From: an uncultured Actinomycetospora sp.
GTDB taxonomy: Bacteria; Actinomycetota; Actinomycetes; Mycobacteriales; Pseudonocardiaceae
DNA: 6,918 nt
NCBI GenBank assembly: GCA_902805495.1
Contig: CADCTH010000520.1
Coordinates: forward strand, 1 to 6,918
Direction of reading: 5' to 3'
Shown here: piece after piece, positions 1-5,559 of the stretch
How the letters are laid out: the number at the start of each line of letters is the position of its first letter
How positions within the stretch are numbered: position 1 is the stretch's first letter
Position numbers and translations under genes: made by a program
Notes under the pieces: model-generated
Seen by the model: the letters and a program-made list of their open reading frames with translations, nothing else
The model's database searches: none
Told to the model about the DNA's origin: nothing

Positions 1-346
1 CCTCGCCGTCGACGCCGCCTGCGCGCGCTGCCGCGCGGTGGGCGCGACGGTCGGGGCCACGGTGGGCGCCGACGTCGAGGTGCTGCCGCTGGGCGACTAC
101 CGCGTCGTCGGCTGGTGCGCCGACGCGGGCGTGGCCGGGGACGCGCCGACCCTGCTGGAGGTCGTGCCCACCGACGGCGACGACCGCGTCCGGGCCTGGA
201 CCGGCCCGGCGATGGCCGCCGCCCTGCTGGCCCGGCTCGGCCCGCGGGGCACGGCGCGGCTGCTCGCGGCCCTGCGCACGCACGGCGTGCTGGGCGACGC
301 GGCGCGGGGTGTGCTCAGAAGGCCATCGCCTGGGCGCGGCGCTTGA
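1..346 (+). CDS. 3' end of an unrecognised protein with a CxxC pair (5' end outside window)
   Basis: The frame starting at base 2 is open from the window edge to a TGA at 344-346 and has the strong G/C third-position bias of a real actinobacterial gene; the two other plus frames do not. About 114 C-terminal residues are visible. Near the left edge is a Cys-Ala-Arg-Cys pair (C-x-x-C), which could be redox-active or metal-binding. A hydrophobic, glycine-rich stretch follows, then an Ala/Leu/Arg-rich tail that looks helical (ALLARLGPRGTARLLAAL). No family is recognised with confidence. A thioredoxin- or DCC-like thiol protein is one possibility because of the CxxC, but the rest gives no support. 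The last 32 bases overlap the 3' end of the convergent Rv2175c-like gene, so the final ten or so residues are encoded antisense to it. The gene is truncated only by the window edge. Confidence 0.6.
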   Translation, partial: LAVDAACARCRAVGATVGATVGADVEVLPLGDYRVVGWCADAGVAGDAPTLLEVVPTDGDDRVRAWTGPAMAAALLARLGPRGTARLLAALRTHGVLGDAARGVLRRPSPGRGA

Positions 347-677
347 CCTCGCGACCCCGGTCGGAGCGCAGCGCGTCGATCGGGGCGCCGGGCAGCGACT
401 CGTCGTGCGCGAAGAGCCAGCGCAGGATCTCCGCGTCGCTGTAGCCGCCGTCGCGCAGCACCTGGATGGTGCCGGGGAGGCCCTTGACCACCCCGTCGTC
501 GGTGAGGAAGGCGGCGGGCACGCTCCATCGTTCGCCCTCGCGCACGCCCAGGAGCTGCCCCTGCTTGATCATCTGGCTGATGCGCGTGCGGGGCACGCCG
601 AGGCGCTCGGCGACCTGGGCGAGCGAGACGACCTCGACGTCGTGGCCCACGACCGCCGCGATACCTGACTCGGTCAC
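315..677 (-). CDS. Rv2175c-type winged helix-turn-helix DNA-binding protein
   Basis: This 120-residue protein matches Rv2175c of M. tuberculosis, a small DNA-binding protein that is a substrate of the kinase PknL. Residues about 14-60 form the winged HTH: EVVSLAQVAERLGVPRTRIS carries the helix-turn-helix, followed by MIKQGQLLGVREGERWSVPA as the turn and wing. Residues about 61-120 are the C-terminal helical domain of the family (GLPGTIQVLRDGGYSDAEIL, then LRSDRGREVKRRAQAMAF). The GTG start at 675-677 is chosen because it overlaps the TGA of the upstream hydrolase as GTGA, giving translational coupling, and because it places only about 12 residues before the domain. The M. tuberculosis protein is longer at the N-terminus (146 residues) and is phosphorylated there at Thr9; here only Thr2 and Ser4 precede the domain. 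Divergently next to pknL, as expected. DNA targets are unknown. Confidence 0.9.
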   Translation of the reverse strand: MTESGIAAVVGHDVEVVSLAQVAERLGVPRTRISQMIKQGQLLGVREGERWSVPAAFLTDDGVVKGLPGTIQVLRDGGYSDAEILRWLFAHDESLPGAPIDALRSDRGREVKRRAQAMAF

Positions 678-1380
678 GGGGCCACTGTGCCAGAGGAGGC
701 GGTCCCTCCGGGCACGTCCAGCCCCTCCTGCACCAGGACGTCGGGCCGCGCGAGCGCGAGGAGGTGGCCACCGGGCAGGACGACCGGCTCGACGCCGGCG
801 CGCTCGCGGGCGAGGCGCACCTGGAAGTCGGCGGGGAAGAAGCGGTCGTCGCGGCCCACCACGACCGTCACGGGCACGTCGGGCCACGCGGGCAGCGACC
901 AGCCGTCGGCGAACGGGCCGTCGGACTGCTCGCGCTGGTGCTCGGCGCCCGTCGCGAGGACCTCGGGCGGCACGTCGTGGAGGAACTCGTACTCGGGGTC
1001 GAACCCGGCGTCCTCCCGGCCCGCGGCCCGGACGGCGGCCTCCTTGGCCTGCTGGTGTCCCGAGTCCGTCCACCACTGGCCCGGGGTCTCGCCGACCGCC
1101 GGGATCATGGCGTTGACCAGCACCAACCGCTGCACGGGGATGCGGCGCGCGACCTCCACCGCCGTGAACCCGCCCAGCGACTGGCCCACGATGACCGCGT
1201 CGGGACGGTCGCCCGCGCGGCGAGGGCGACCTCGACGTAGCGCGGGATCCCGGCCGACGGGTCGTCCGCGGGCAGGTCGACGGCGATCGCCTCGTCGCCG
1301 CGGGCGGCGAGGATCTCCGCCACCCGGTGCCAGTACCAGGCGGCCCCGCCGGCGCCGGGCAGGAGGAGCCAGGTCGTCAC
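674..1380 (-). pseudogene. alpha/beta hydrolase, interrupted by an apparent 1-base deletion
   Basis: Two minus-strand reading frames together make one alpha/beta hydrolase of 235 residues. The N-terminal part starts at GTG 1378-1380 with the oxyanion-hole loop LLLPGAGGAAWYW; the C-terminal part carries the nucleophile elbow GQSLGG (Ser68), the acid VVVGRDD (Asp178 or Asp179) and the histidine LPGGH (His206). The frames meet at the CCC run at 1212-1214 (GGG on the coding strand). Adding one G there restores ALAARGDRPDAVIVGQSLGG without any gap, and the total span of 707 bases is one short of a multiple of three. As written, translation would stop at 1105-1107 after 91 residues, before the catalytic residues. 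All three catalytic residues and the downstream frame are otherwise intact, so the change is very recent or a homopolymer sequencing error. The resemblance is to small plant-type methylesterase-like hydrolases; the substrate is unknown. Its TGA overlaps the start of the Rv2175c-like gene, so the two form an operon. Confidence 0.85.
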
Positions 1381-1387
1381 GCGGAGC

Positions 1388-1393
1388 AGCGTA
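1388..1393 (-). promoter_or_regulatory. -10 element of a leaderless promoter for the hydrolase/Rv2175c-like operon
   Basis: On the minus strand the hexamer TACGCT (TANNNT) ends exactly 7 bases before the GTG start at 1380. That spacing puts the transcription start on the first base of the start codon, which is the actinobacterial leaderless arrangement. No convincing Shine-Dalgarno sequence precedes the GTG, consistent with this. No TTGACA-like -35 is visible; that region is taken up by the 1401-1429 dyad. Confidence 0.6.
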
Positions 1394-1400
1394 GGACCCT

Positions 1401-1429
1401 CACCCGACCGGGGCGCCGCGCGTCGGGTG
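1401..1429. promoter_or_regulatory. perfect 8-bp inverted repeat between divergent promoters, candidate operator
   Basis: CACCCGAC at 1401-1408 is repeated in inverted form as GTCGGGTG at 1422-1429, with a 13-base spacer. Half-site centres are 21 bp apart, about two helical turns, which suits a dimeric DNA-binding protein. The dyad covers the -35 region of the hydrolase operon promoter and is centred about 59 bases upstream of the predicted pknL start. If both mRNAs are leaderless the dyad is not transcribed, which argues against an RNA hairpin. The binding protein is unknown; the Rv2175c-like protein encoded by the same operon is an inferred candidate. Confidence 0.5.
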
Positions 1430-1460
1430 CGGGAATCCCCGCAGGTCACGCCGGTCCTCG

Positions 1461-1466
1461 TAGCAT
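1461..1466 (+). promoter_or_regulatory. -10 element of a leaderless pknL promoter
   Basis: TAGCAT (TANNNT) ends 7 bases before the ATG at 1474, so transcription would begin at the start codon itself. There is no Shine-Dalgarno-like sequence in the intervening CGGGCGC. The -35 region has no TTGACA-like match. The same spacing recurs at the hydrolase and aroG genes in this window. Confidence 0.65.
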
Positions 1467-1473
1467 CGGGCGC

Positions 1474-2763
1474 ATGGCCGCGCCGACCGCCCACCCCGCG
1501 GGGACGGTGCTGGAGGGGCGCTACCGGGTGGACGGGCTGCTGGCGCGCGGCGGGATGTCCCTGGTGTACCGCGGCTCGGACCTGCGCCTGGACCGCCCCG
1601 TGGCGATCAAGGTGCTCGACACCACGCTCGCCCGCGACCCGGCGTTCGTGCGGCGCTTCGAGCGGGAGGCGCGAGCCGCGGCCCGCCTCGCGCACCCCGG
1701 GGTCGTCGCCGTCCACGACCAGGGGCGCGACCCGGACGGCACCGTCTTCCTCGTCCTCGAGCTCGTCGAGGGCGGCACGCTGCGCGACGTCCTGCGCGAC
1801 GAGGGGCGCCTGCACCCGGCGACCGCGCTGACGGTTGCCGAGCAGGTGGTCACCGCGCTGCAGGTCGCCCACGACCGCGGCCTCGTGCACCGCGACGTCA
1901 AGCCCGAGAACGTGCTCGTGGGGAGCGACGGGTCGGTGAAGGTCGCCGACTTCGGCCTGGTCGCCGCCGCGTGGGAGACCGACGGCTCGGACAGCTCGGA
2001 CGACCCCGAGAGCAGCGGCGAGATGGTGCTCGGCACCGTCGCCTACCTCGCGCCCGAGCAGGTCACCGAGGGCCGGGCGGACGCGCGCAGCGACCTCTAC
2101 GCCGCGGGGATCGTGCTGTTCGAGCTGCTCACGGGCGCGCCGCCGCCCGGCGGCGACGACGCGGTCACGGTCGCCCGGCGCCACGTGCACCACGACGTGC
2201 CGCCGCCGTCGACGCTGGTCGGCGGCGTCCCGCGGGCCCTGGACCGGCTGGTGCTCGCCGCCACCCGCCGCGATCCCGAGGAGAGGCTCGCGGACGCCCG
2301 CGCCTTCCTGGCCGCCGCGCGCGGTGTGCGCATCGACGCCGACCTGCCCTTCCACCCGGTGCCGCCGCCGCGCCGACGGGCCGGGAGGGGCGAGTCCCGG
2401 CCGCTGCGGGGCACGCGGCTGCTGGACCTCGACACCGGTCCGGGCGACCGGTCGCCCCGGGGCGGGGCGGCGTGGGACGACGAGCAGGACGACGACGACC
2501 TCGACGACCGCTGGGACGACGATCGGTACGACCACGACTGGGACGTCGACCCGCAGGAGGACGAGGACGAGGACGAGTCCGTCCCCGCCGGGCGCCGGAG
2601 CCCCGACGCCCCGGTGGACGACGTCGACGTGGCGATCGCGAGCATCGAGCGCCGGCGCGCCCGGGCCCGCTCGCGACGCCTGCTCAGCGCCTGGCTGGTG
2701 CTGATCGGCGTCGCGACCATGGCCGCGGGCGCCGCCGGCTGGGGCCTGGGCCTGCCCGGCTAG
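1474..2763 (+). CDS. pknL: membrane Ser/Thr protein kinase PknL
   Basis: This 429-residue Hanks-type kinase is the PknL of the conserved Rv2175c-pknL-aroG block. The kinase domain spans about residues 12-285: glycine-rich loop LARGGMSLVY (23-32), ATP-anchoring Lys46 in VAIK, alpha-C Glu65, catalytic HRDVKPEN (139-146, base Asp141), DFG (159-161) and APE (193-195), so it should be active. The activation loop (162-188) is long and rich in Asp, Ser and Glu, with Thr188 in the usual GT position. A linker follows, with a very acidic stretch at about 335-369, then a basic patch (IERRRARARSRR) and one membrane helix at about 404-425 that ends almost at the C-terminus. There is no PASTA or other outside sensor domain, as in M. 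tuberculosis PknL (399 residues). Upstream alternative starts are rejected because the ATG sits at leaderless distance from TAGCAT. The known substrate in M. tuberculosis is Rv2175c, whose homologue is encoded nearby. It ends convergently with aroG. Confidence 0.95.
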   Translation: MAAPTAHPAGTVLEGRYRVDGLLARGGMSLVYRGSDLRLDRPVAIKVLDTTLARDPAFVRRFEREARAAARLAHPGVVAVHDQGRDPDGTVFLVLELVEGGTLRDVLRDEGRLHPATALTVAEQVVTALQVAHDRGLVHRDVKPENVLVGSDGSVKVADFGLVAAAWETDGSDSSDDPESSGEMVLGTVAYLAPEQVTEGRADARSDLYAAGIVLFELLTGAPPPGGDDAVTVARRHVHHDVPPPSTLVGGVPRALDRLVLAATRRDPEERLADARAFLAAARGVRIDADLPFHPVPPPRRRAGRGESRPLRGTRLLDLDTGPGDRSPRGGAAWDDEQDDDDLDDRWDDDRYDHDWDVDPQEDEDEDESVPAGRRSPDAPVDDVDVAIASIERRRARARSRRLLSAWLVLIGVATMAAGAAGWGLGLPG

Positions 2764-2772
2764 ATCCCGCCG

Positions 2773-2837
2773 CGCCGGTGATCGAAGTACCGATACGGAC
2801 ACTCAACGTCAGCGACGCCACTTCGCTGACACCGGCG
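2773..2837. terminator. nested inverted repeats between convergent pknL and aroG
   Basis: The 81-base gap between the stops of pknL and aroG holds two perfect inverted repeats. The inner one is GTCAGCGA (2808-2815) and TCGCTGAC (2823-2830) with a 7-base loop. The outer one is CGCCGGTG (2773-2780) and CACCGGCG (2830-2837). They share one base, so they could stack as a nearly continuous branched structure. A symmetric structure between two gene ends fits a bidirectional terminator. There is no T-run on either side, so it would be a U-less actinobacterial type. Confidence 0.55.
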
Positions 2838-2844
2838 TGGCTCC

Positions 2845-4245
2845 CTACCCCCGCAGCATCTCCGCGACGAGGAACGCGAGCTCGAGGGACTGCTGGGTGT
2901 TCAGGCGCGGGTCGCAGGCCGTCTCGTACCGGCCCGCGAGGTCGGTGTCGGAGATGTCCTGGGCGCCGCCGAGGCACTCGGTGACGTCCTCGCCGGTGAG
3001 CTCGACGTGGATGCCGCCCGGGTGGGTGCCGAGGCGCTGGTGGACCTCGAAGAAGCCCTGGACCTCGTCGACCACCTGGTCGAAGTGCCGCGTCTTGTAG
3101 CCGGTGGTGGCCTCGACGGTGTTGCCGTGCATGGGGTCGCACTGCCAGATGACCTGGTGCCCCGACGCCGTGACCTTCTCGACGATGCCGGGCAGCACGT
3201 CGCGGACCTTGCCCGCGCCCATCCGGGAGATCAATGTCAGCCGACCCGGCTGCTTGTGGGGGTCGAGGCGCTCGACGTACTCGACGGCCTGCTCGGGCGT
3301 GGTGCCCGGGCCGATCTTGAGGCCGATCGGGTTGGCCAGCAGCTCCGCGAAGGCGATGTGGGCGCCGTCGAGGTCGCGGGTGCGCTCGCCGATCCACAGG
3401 AAGTGCGCGCCGAGCGAGAACAGCCGGGTGTCCTCGGTGCTCGTCGCCTCCACCCGCGAGTCCAGCCGCAGCAGCGCCCGCTCGTAGTCGAGCACCAGCG
3501 CCTCGTGGCTGGCGAAGATCTCGGTGCCGCGCAGCGAGTGGTCGGTCACGCCGGCGGCGTTCATGAACCGCAGCGCCCGGTCGATCTCCGCCGCGACGGC
3601 CTCGTACCGCTCGCCCGCGGCGGACGTGCGCACGAACTCGCGGTTCCAGTCGTGGACCTCGTGCAGGTCGGCCATACCGCCGGAGGTCAGCGCCCGGACG
3701 AGGTTCATCGCCGCGCCGGCGTTGGCGTAGGCGCGGATCATGCGGCCCGGGTCGGGGATGCGGCGCTCGGCGTGCGCGGCGAGCGAGTTGACCATGTCGC
3801 CGCGGTAGCTCGGCAGCCCCAGGGCGTCGGTGGGCGACGAGCGGGGCTTGGCGTACTGCCCCGCGATGCGCCCGATCTTGACCACGGGCATCGACGCGCC
3901 GTAGGTCAGCACCACCGCCATCTGCAGCAGCGTGCGGATGTTGCCGCGCAGGTGGGGCTCGGTGTTGTCGGCGAAGGTCTCGGCGCAGTCGCCGCCCTGG
4001 AGCAGGAACGCCTCCCCGCGCGCGACCGCGGCGAGCAGCGCCTGCAGCCGGTCGACCTCGGCGGGCACGGTGATCGGCGGCACGTGCTCGAGGACCTTGC
4101 GCACGTCGGCGACGGCGTCCGGGTCGGGCCAGTCCGGTTGCTGCACCGCCTTGCGCGCGAGCGCCGCGTCCAGGCGCTCGCGCAGGTGGCCCGGCAGCGG
4201 GGGCAGGCCGGGCAGGGCATCCACGGGCAGGTCGACGGACCACAC
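2845..4245 (-). CDS. aroG: class II 3-deoxy-D-arabino-heptulosonate 7-phosphate (DAHP) synthase
   Basis: AroG condenses phosphoenolpyruvate with erythrose 4-phosphate, the first step of the shikimate pathway to aromatic amino acids, in the cytoplasm. The 466 residues compare with 462 in the M. tuberculosis enzyme and align over the whole length. Metal ligands known from that enzyme are all present: Cys87 in QGGDCAETF, His373 in CDPMHGNT, Glu415 in GGIHVELTGEDVTE, and Asp445 in ETACDPRLN. The substrate-binding residues Arg126 and Lys133 (KIGRIAGQYAKPR), Lys310 (GLKIGPGT) and Arg341 (ISRMGAGK) are also kept. The GTG start is chosen because translation from it matches the family N-terminus and because a TAGGCT hexamer lies 7 bases upstream. 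In M. tuberculosis this enzyme is feedback-inhibited by aromatic amino acids and activates a small chorismate mutase; no mutase gene is in the window. It probably has its own promoter, separate from the exoribonuclease gene 72 bases upstream. Confidence 0.97.
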   Translation of the reverse strand: MWSVDLPVDALPGLPPLPGHLRERLDAALARKAVQQPDWPDPDAVADVRKVLEHVPPITVPAEVDRLQALLAAVARGEAFLLQGGDCAETFADNTEPHLRGNIRTLLQMAVVLTYGASMPVVKIGRIAGQYAKPRSSPTDALGLPSYRGDMVNSLAAHAERRIPDPGRMIRAYANAGAAMNLVRALTSGGMADLHEVHDWNREFVRTSAAGERYEAVAAEIDRALRFMNAAGVTDHSLRGTEIFASHEALVLDYERALLRLDSRVEATSTEDTRLFSLGAHFLWIGERTRDLDGAHIAFAELLANPIGLKIGPGTTPEQAVEYVERLDPHKQPGRLTLISRMGAGKVRDVLPGIVEKVTASGHQVIWQCDPMHGNTVEATTGYKTRHFDQVVDEVQGFFEVHQRLGTHPGGIHVELTGEDVTECLGGAQDISDTDLAGRYETACDPRLNTQQSLELAFLVAEMLRG

Positions 4246-4252
4246 ACCCGCG

Positions 4253-4258
4253 AGCCTA
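4253..4258 (-). promoter_or_regulatory. -10 element of a leaderless aroG promoter
   Basis: On the minus strand TAGGCT ends 7 bases before the GTG at 4245, again placing the transcription start on the start codon. The seven bases between (CGCGGGT) contain no useful Shine-Dalgarno sequence. No clear -35 hexamer is seen. Confidence 0.6.
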
Positions 4259-4275
4259 ACCGTGGCCCCGCGGCC

Positions 4276-4301
4276 CCGGACGTGTTCCCCGCGACGTCCG
4301 G
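4276..4301 (-). terminator. hairpin between the exoribonuclease gene and aroG
   Basis: CCGGACGT (4276-4283) and ACGTCCGG (4294-4301) form a perfect 8-bp stem with a 10-base loop. It begins 16 bases after the stop of the exoribonuclease gene and ends 17 bases before the aroG -10 element, so it most simply terminates the acyltransferase/exoribonuclease transcript. No T-run follows. A protein-binding site upstream of the aroG promoter is the alternative. Confidence 0.45.
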
Positions 4302-4317
4302 CGACCGCGCCCGTGCT

Positions 4318-4845
4318 TCAGGCCCCGGCGACCCGCTCGCCCTCGTGCAGCCGGCGCCACCGGTCGTCGATGACGGCCCAGCGGGCGAGGTTGTGGCGCG
4401 CGTCGGCCAGCGCGTCGTGGGCGTAGTCCGGGGGCGGCGGCAGGTCGGGGCGGCCGACGTCCTCCCACCGCTGGCGCAGGTCGTGGGTGAAGCGCGGCAG
4501 GGCGCGCGGCAGCTCCGGCATCGCGCCCCAGAGCTGGGCGATCGCGACGTGGTCGTACGCGGCGTACCAGGCCCACAGCTCGACCGGGCCCTCGCCCGCG
4601 GTGACGAACTCCAGGAACGCCTCGCGGATCGCGAGCCGGCTGCGCCACGCCGGGTCCGACATCGGGGGCAGCTTGTCGAGGACGTTGCGGCGCACCCACG
4701 GGCCGGCGCGCATCGGGTCGAACTGCCGGGAGATCGCGTAGAACTCGCGGCCCTGCTCGTCGACCACGCCCACCGAGACCAGCTCGATGGTGGTCCCGTC
4801 CTCGATGAACTCGCAGTCGTAGAAGTACCGGGCCACGACGGGCAT
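4318..4845 (-). CDS. Rv2179c-type 3'-5' exoribonuclease (DEDDh, RNase T-like fold)
   Basis: The 175 residues match Rv2179c of M. tuberculosis (168 residues), a small exoribonuclease of the DEDD superfamily that trims RNA from the 3' end using two metal ions. Catalytic residues are visible: Asp10 and Glu12 in YFYDCEF, Asp98 in AYDHVAI, and His143 and Asp148 in HDALADAR, so it is of the DEDDh type. Other family signatures are EDGTTIELVSVGVV (16-29), PWVRRNVLDKLPP (49-61) and PRFTHDLRQRWED (117-129). The ATG at 4843-4845 lies 17 bases after the acyltransferase stop. There is no good Shine-Dalgarno sequence, and the in-frame GTG at 4834-4836 (giving MARYFYD) would match the start of the M. tuberculosis protein better, so the start is uncertain by three residues. 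It is the second gene of an operon with the acyltransferase. The biological RNA substrate is unknown. Confidence 0.93.
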   Translation of the reverse strand: MPVVARYFYDCEFIEDGTTIELVSVGVVDEQGREFYAISRQFDPMRAGPWVRRNVLDKLPPMSDPAWRSRLAIREAFLEFVTAGEGPVELWAWYAAYDHVAIAQLWGAMPELPRALPRFTHDLRQRWEDVGRPDLPPPPDYAHDALADARHNLARWAVIDDRWRRLHEGERVAGA

Positions 4846-4862
4846 TGTCGCGGCACCGCGGG

Positions 4863-5555
4863 TCAGGCCGCCTCCGGGGCCTCCTGCTCCTTCTTGGCCG
4901 TGCTGGCGTAGACGTCCACGTACTCCTGCTCCGAGAGCACCCGCACCGCGTCCATGATCTCGTCGGTCATCGCCCGCTCGACCTGCCGGTCGTCGGTGAT
5001 GCCGTGGTAGCGGGAGAAGTCCAGCGGCTCGCCGATCCGGATCCCGATCCGCACCGGGCGCCAGTACCGGGACCCGACGGGGTTCGCCCGGTCGGTGCCG
5101 ATCATGGCGACCGGGACGACGGGCACGCCCGCCTCGAGCGCCATCCGCGCGACACCGGTGCGGCCCTTGTAGAGCCGCCCGTCGGGCGAGCGCGTGCCCT
5201 CGGGGTAGATGCCGAAGAGCCGGCCCTCGCGCAGCACGCCGAGCGCGGTGTCGAGCGCCGCGCGCGCCGCCCGGCCGTTGCCTCGCTCGATGGGCACCTG
5301 GCCCATGCCGGTGAAGAACCACCGCTTGAGCGCGCCCAGGGGTCCGGGCTGGGTGAAGTACTCCGACTTGGCCGGGAAGGCCATGCGCCGCGGCACCATC
5401 AACGGCAGGACGAACGAGTCGATCACGGCGAGGTGGTTGGAGGCGACCAGCGCCGCCCCGCGACGCGGCAGGTGCTGCGCGCCCTCGACCCGCGGCCGGA
5501 ACGCCAGCCGCATGAGGGGTCCCAGCAGGACGTACTTCATCACCCAGTACAGCAC
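4863..5555 (-). CDS. PlsC-family 1-acylglycerol-3-phosphate acyltransferase-like protein (Rv2182c-like)
   Basis: The enzyme belongs to the PlsC/LPLAT family, which transfers fatty acyl groups to glycerophosphate or lysophosphatidate at the inner face of the membrane. The 230 residues carry the four family blocks in order: SNHLAVID with the catalytic H-x4-D pair (His41, Asp46), GQVPIERGNG (85-94), YPEGTRSPDG (117-126) with the phosphate-binding EGTR, and GVPVVPVAMIG (143-153). The hydrophobic N-terminus (LYWVMKYVLLGPLMRLAF) is a likely membrane anchor and closely resembles that of M. tuberculosis Rv2182c. The C-terminal QEYVDVYA motif is also shared with it. The GTG at 5553-5555 is preferred because GGGAG lies 4 bases upstream; the ATG at 5538-5540 is possible but lacks a well-placed site. 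The C-terminal tail is Lys/Glu-rich. Exact acyl donor and position specificity cannot be read from the sequence. Confidence 0.93.
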   Translation of the reverse strand: MLYWVMKYVLLGPLMRLAFRPRVEGAQHLPRRGAALVASNHLAVIDSFVLPLMVPRRMAFPAKSEYFTQPGPLGALKRWFFTGMGQVPIERGNGRAARAALDTALGVLREGRLFGIYPEGTRSPDGRLYKGRTGVARMALEAGVPVVPVAMIGTDRANPVGSRYWRPVRIGIRIGEPLDFSRYHGITDDRQVERAMTDEIMDAVRVLSEQEYVDVYASTAKKEQEAPEAA

Positions 5556-5559
5556 CGCG

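Noticed and set aside
1205..1225. Programmed ribosomal frameshift in the hydrolase
   Set aside because: No X-XXY-YYZ slippery heptamer, no stop codon immediately in the zero frame and no obvious stimulator; a one-base deletion explains the data more simply.
1327..1473. Upstream extension of the pknL frame
   Set aside because: It would run through the divergent promoter region and into the hydrolase N-terminus; the ATG at 1474 is at leaderless distance from TAGCAT and fits kinase N-termini.
2781..2794. ATCG/CGAT 4-bp inverted repeat after pknL
   Set aside because: Too short to be meaningful; it lies inside the better-supported nested repeats.
1105..2802. 565-codon minus-strand open frame opposite pknL
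   Set aside because: Only its last part, from GTG 1380, is real (the hydrolase N-terminus). The rest is antisense to an intact kinase and shows no domain.
3007..4911. 634-codon plus-strand open frame
   Set aside because: It is antisense to aroG and the exoribonuclease gene, its translation is low-complexity Val/Arg/Gly/Leu text, and the opposite strand encodes a protein with every known DAHP synthase catalytic residue. Such frames are common at very high GC.
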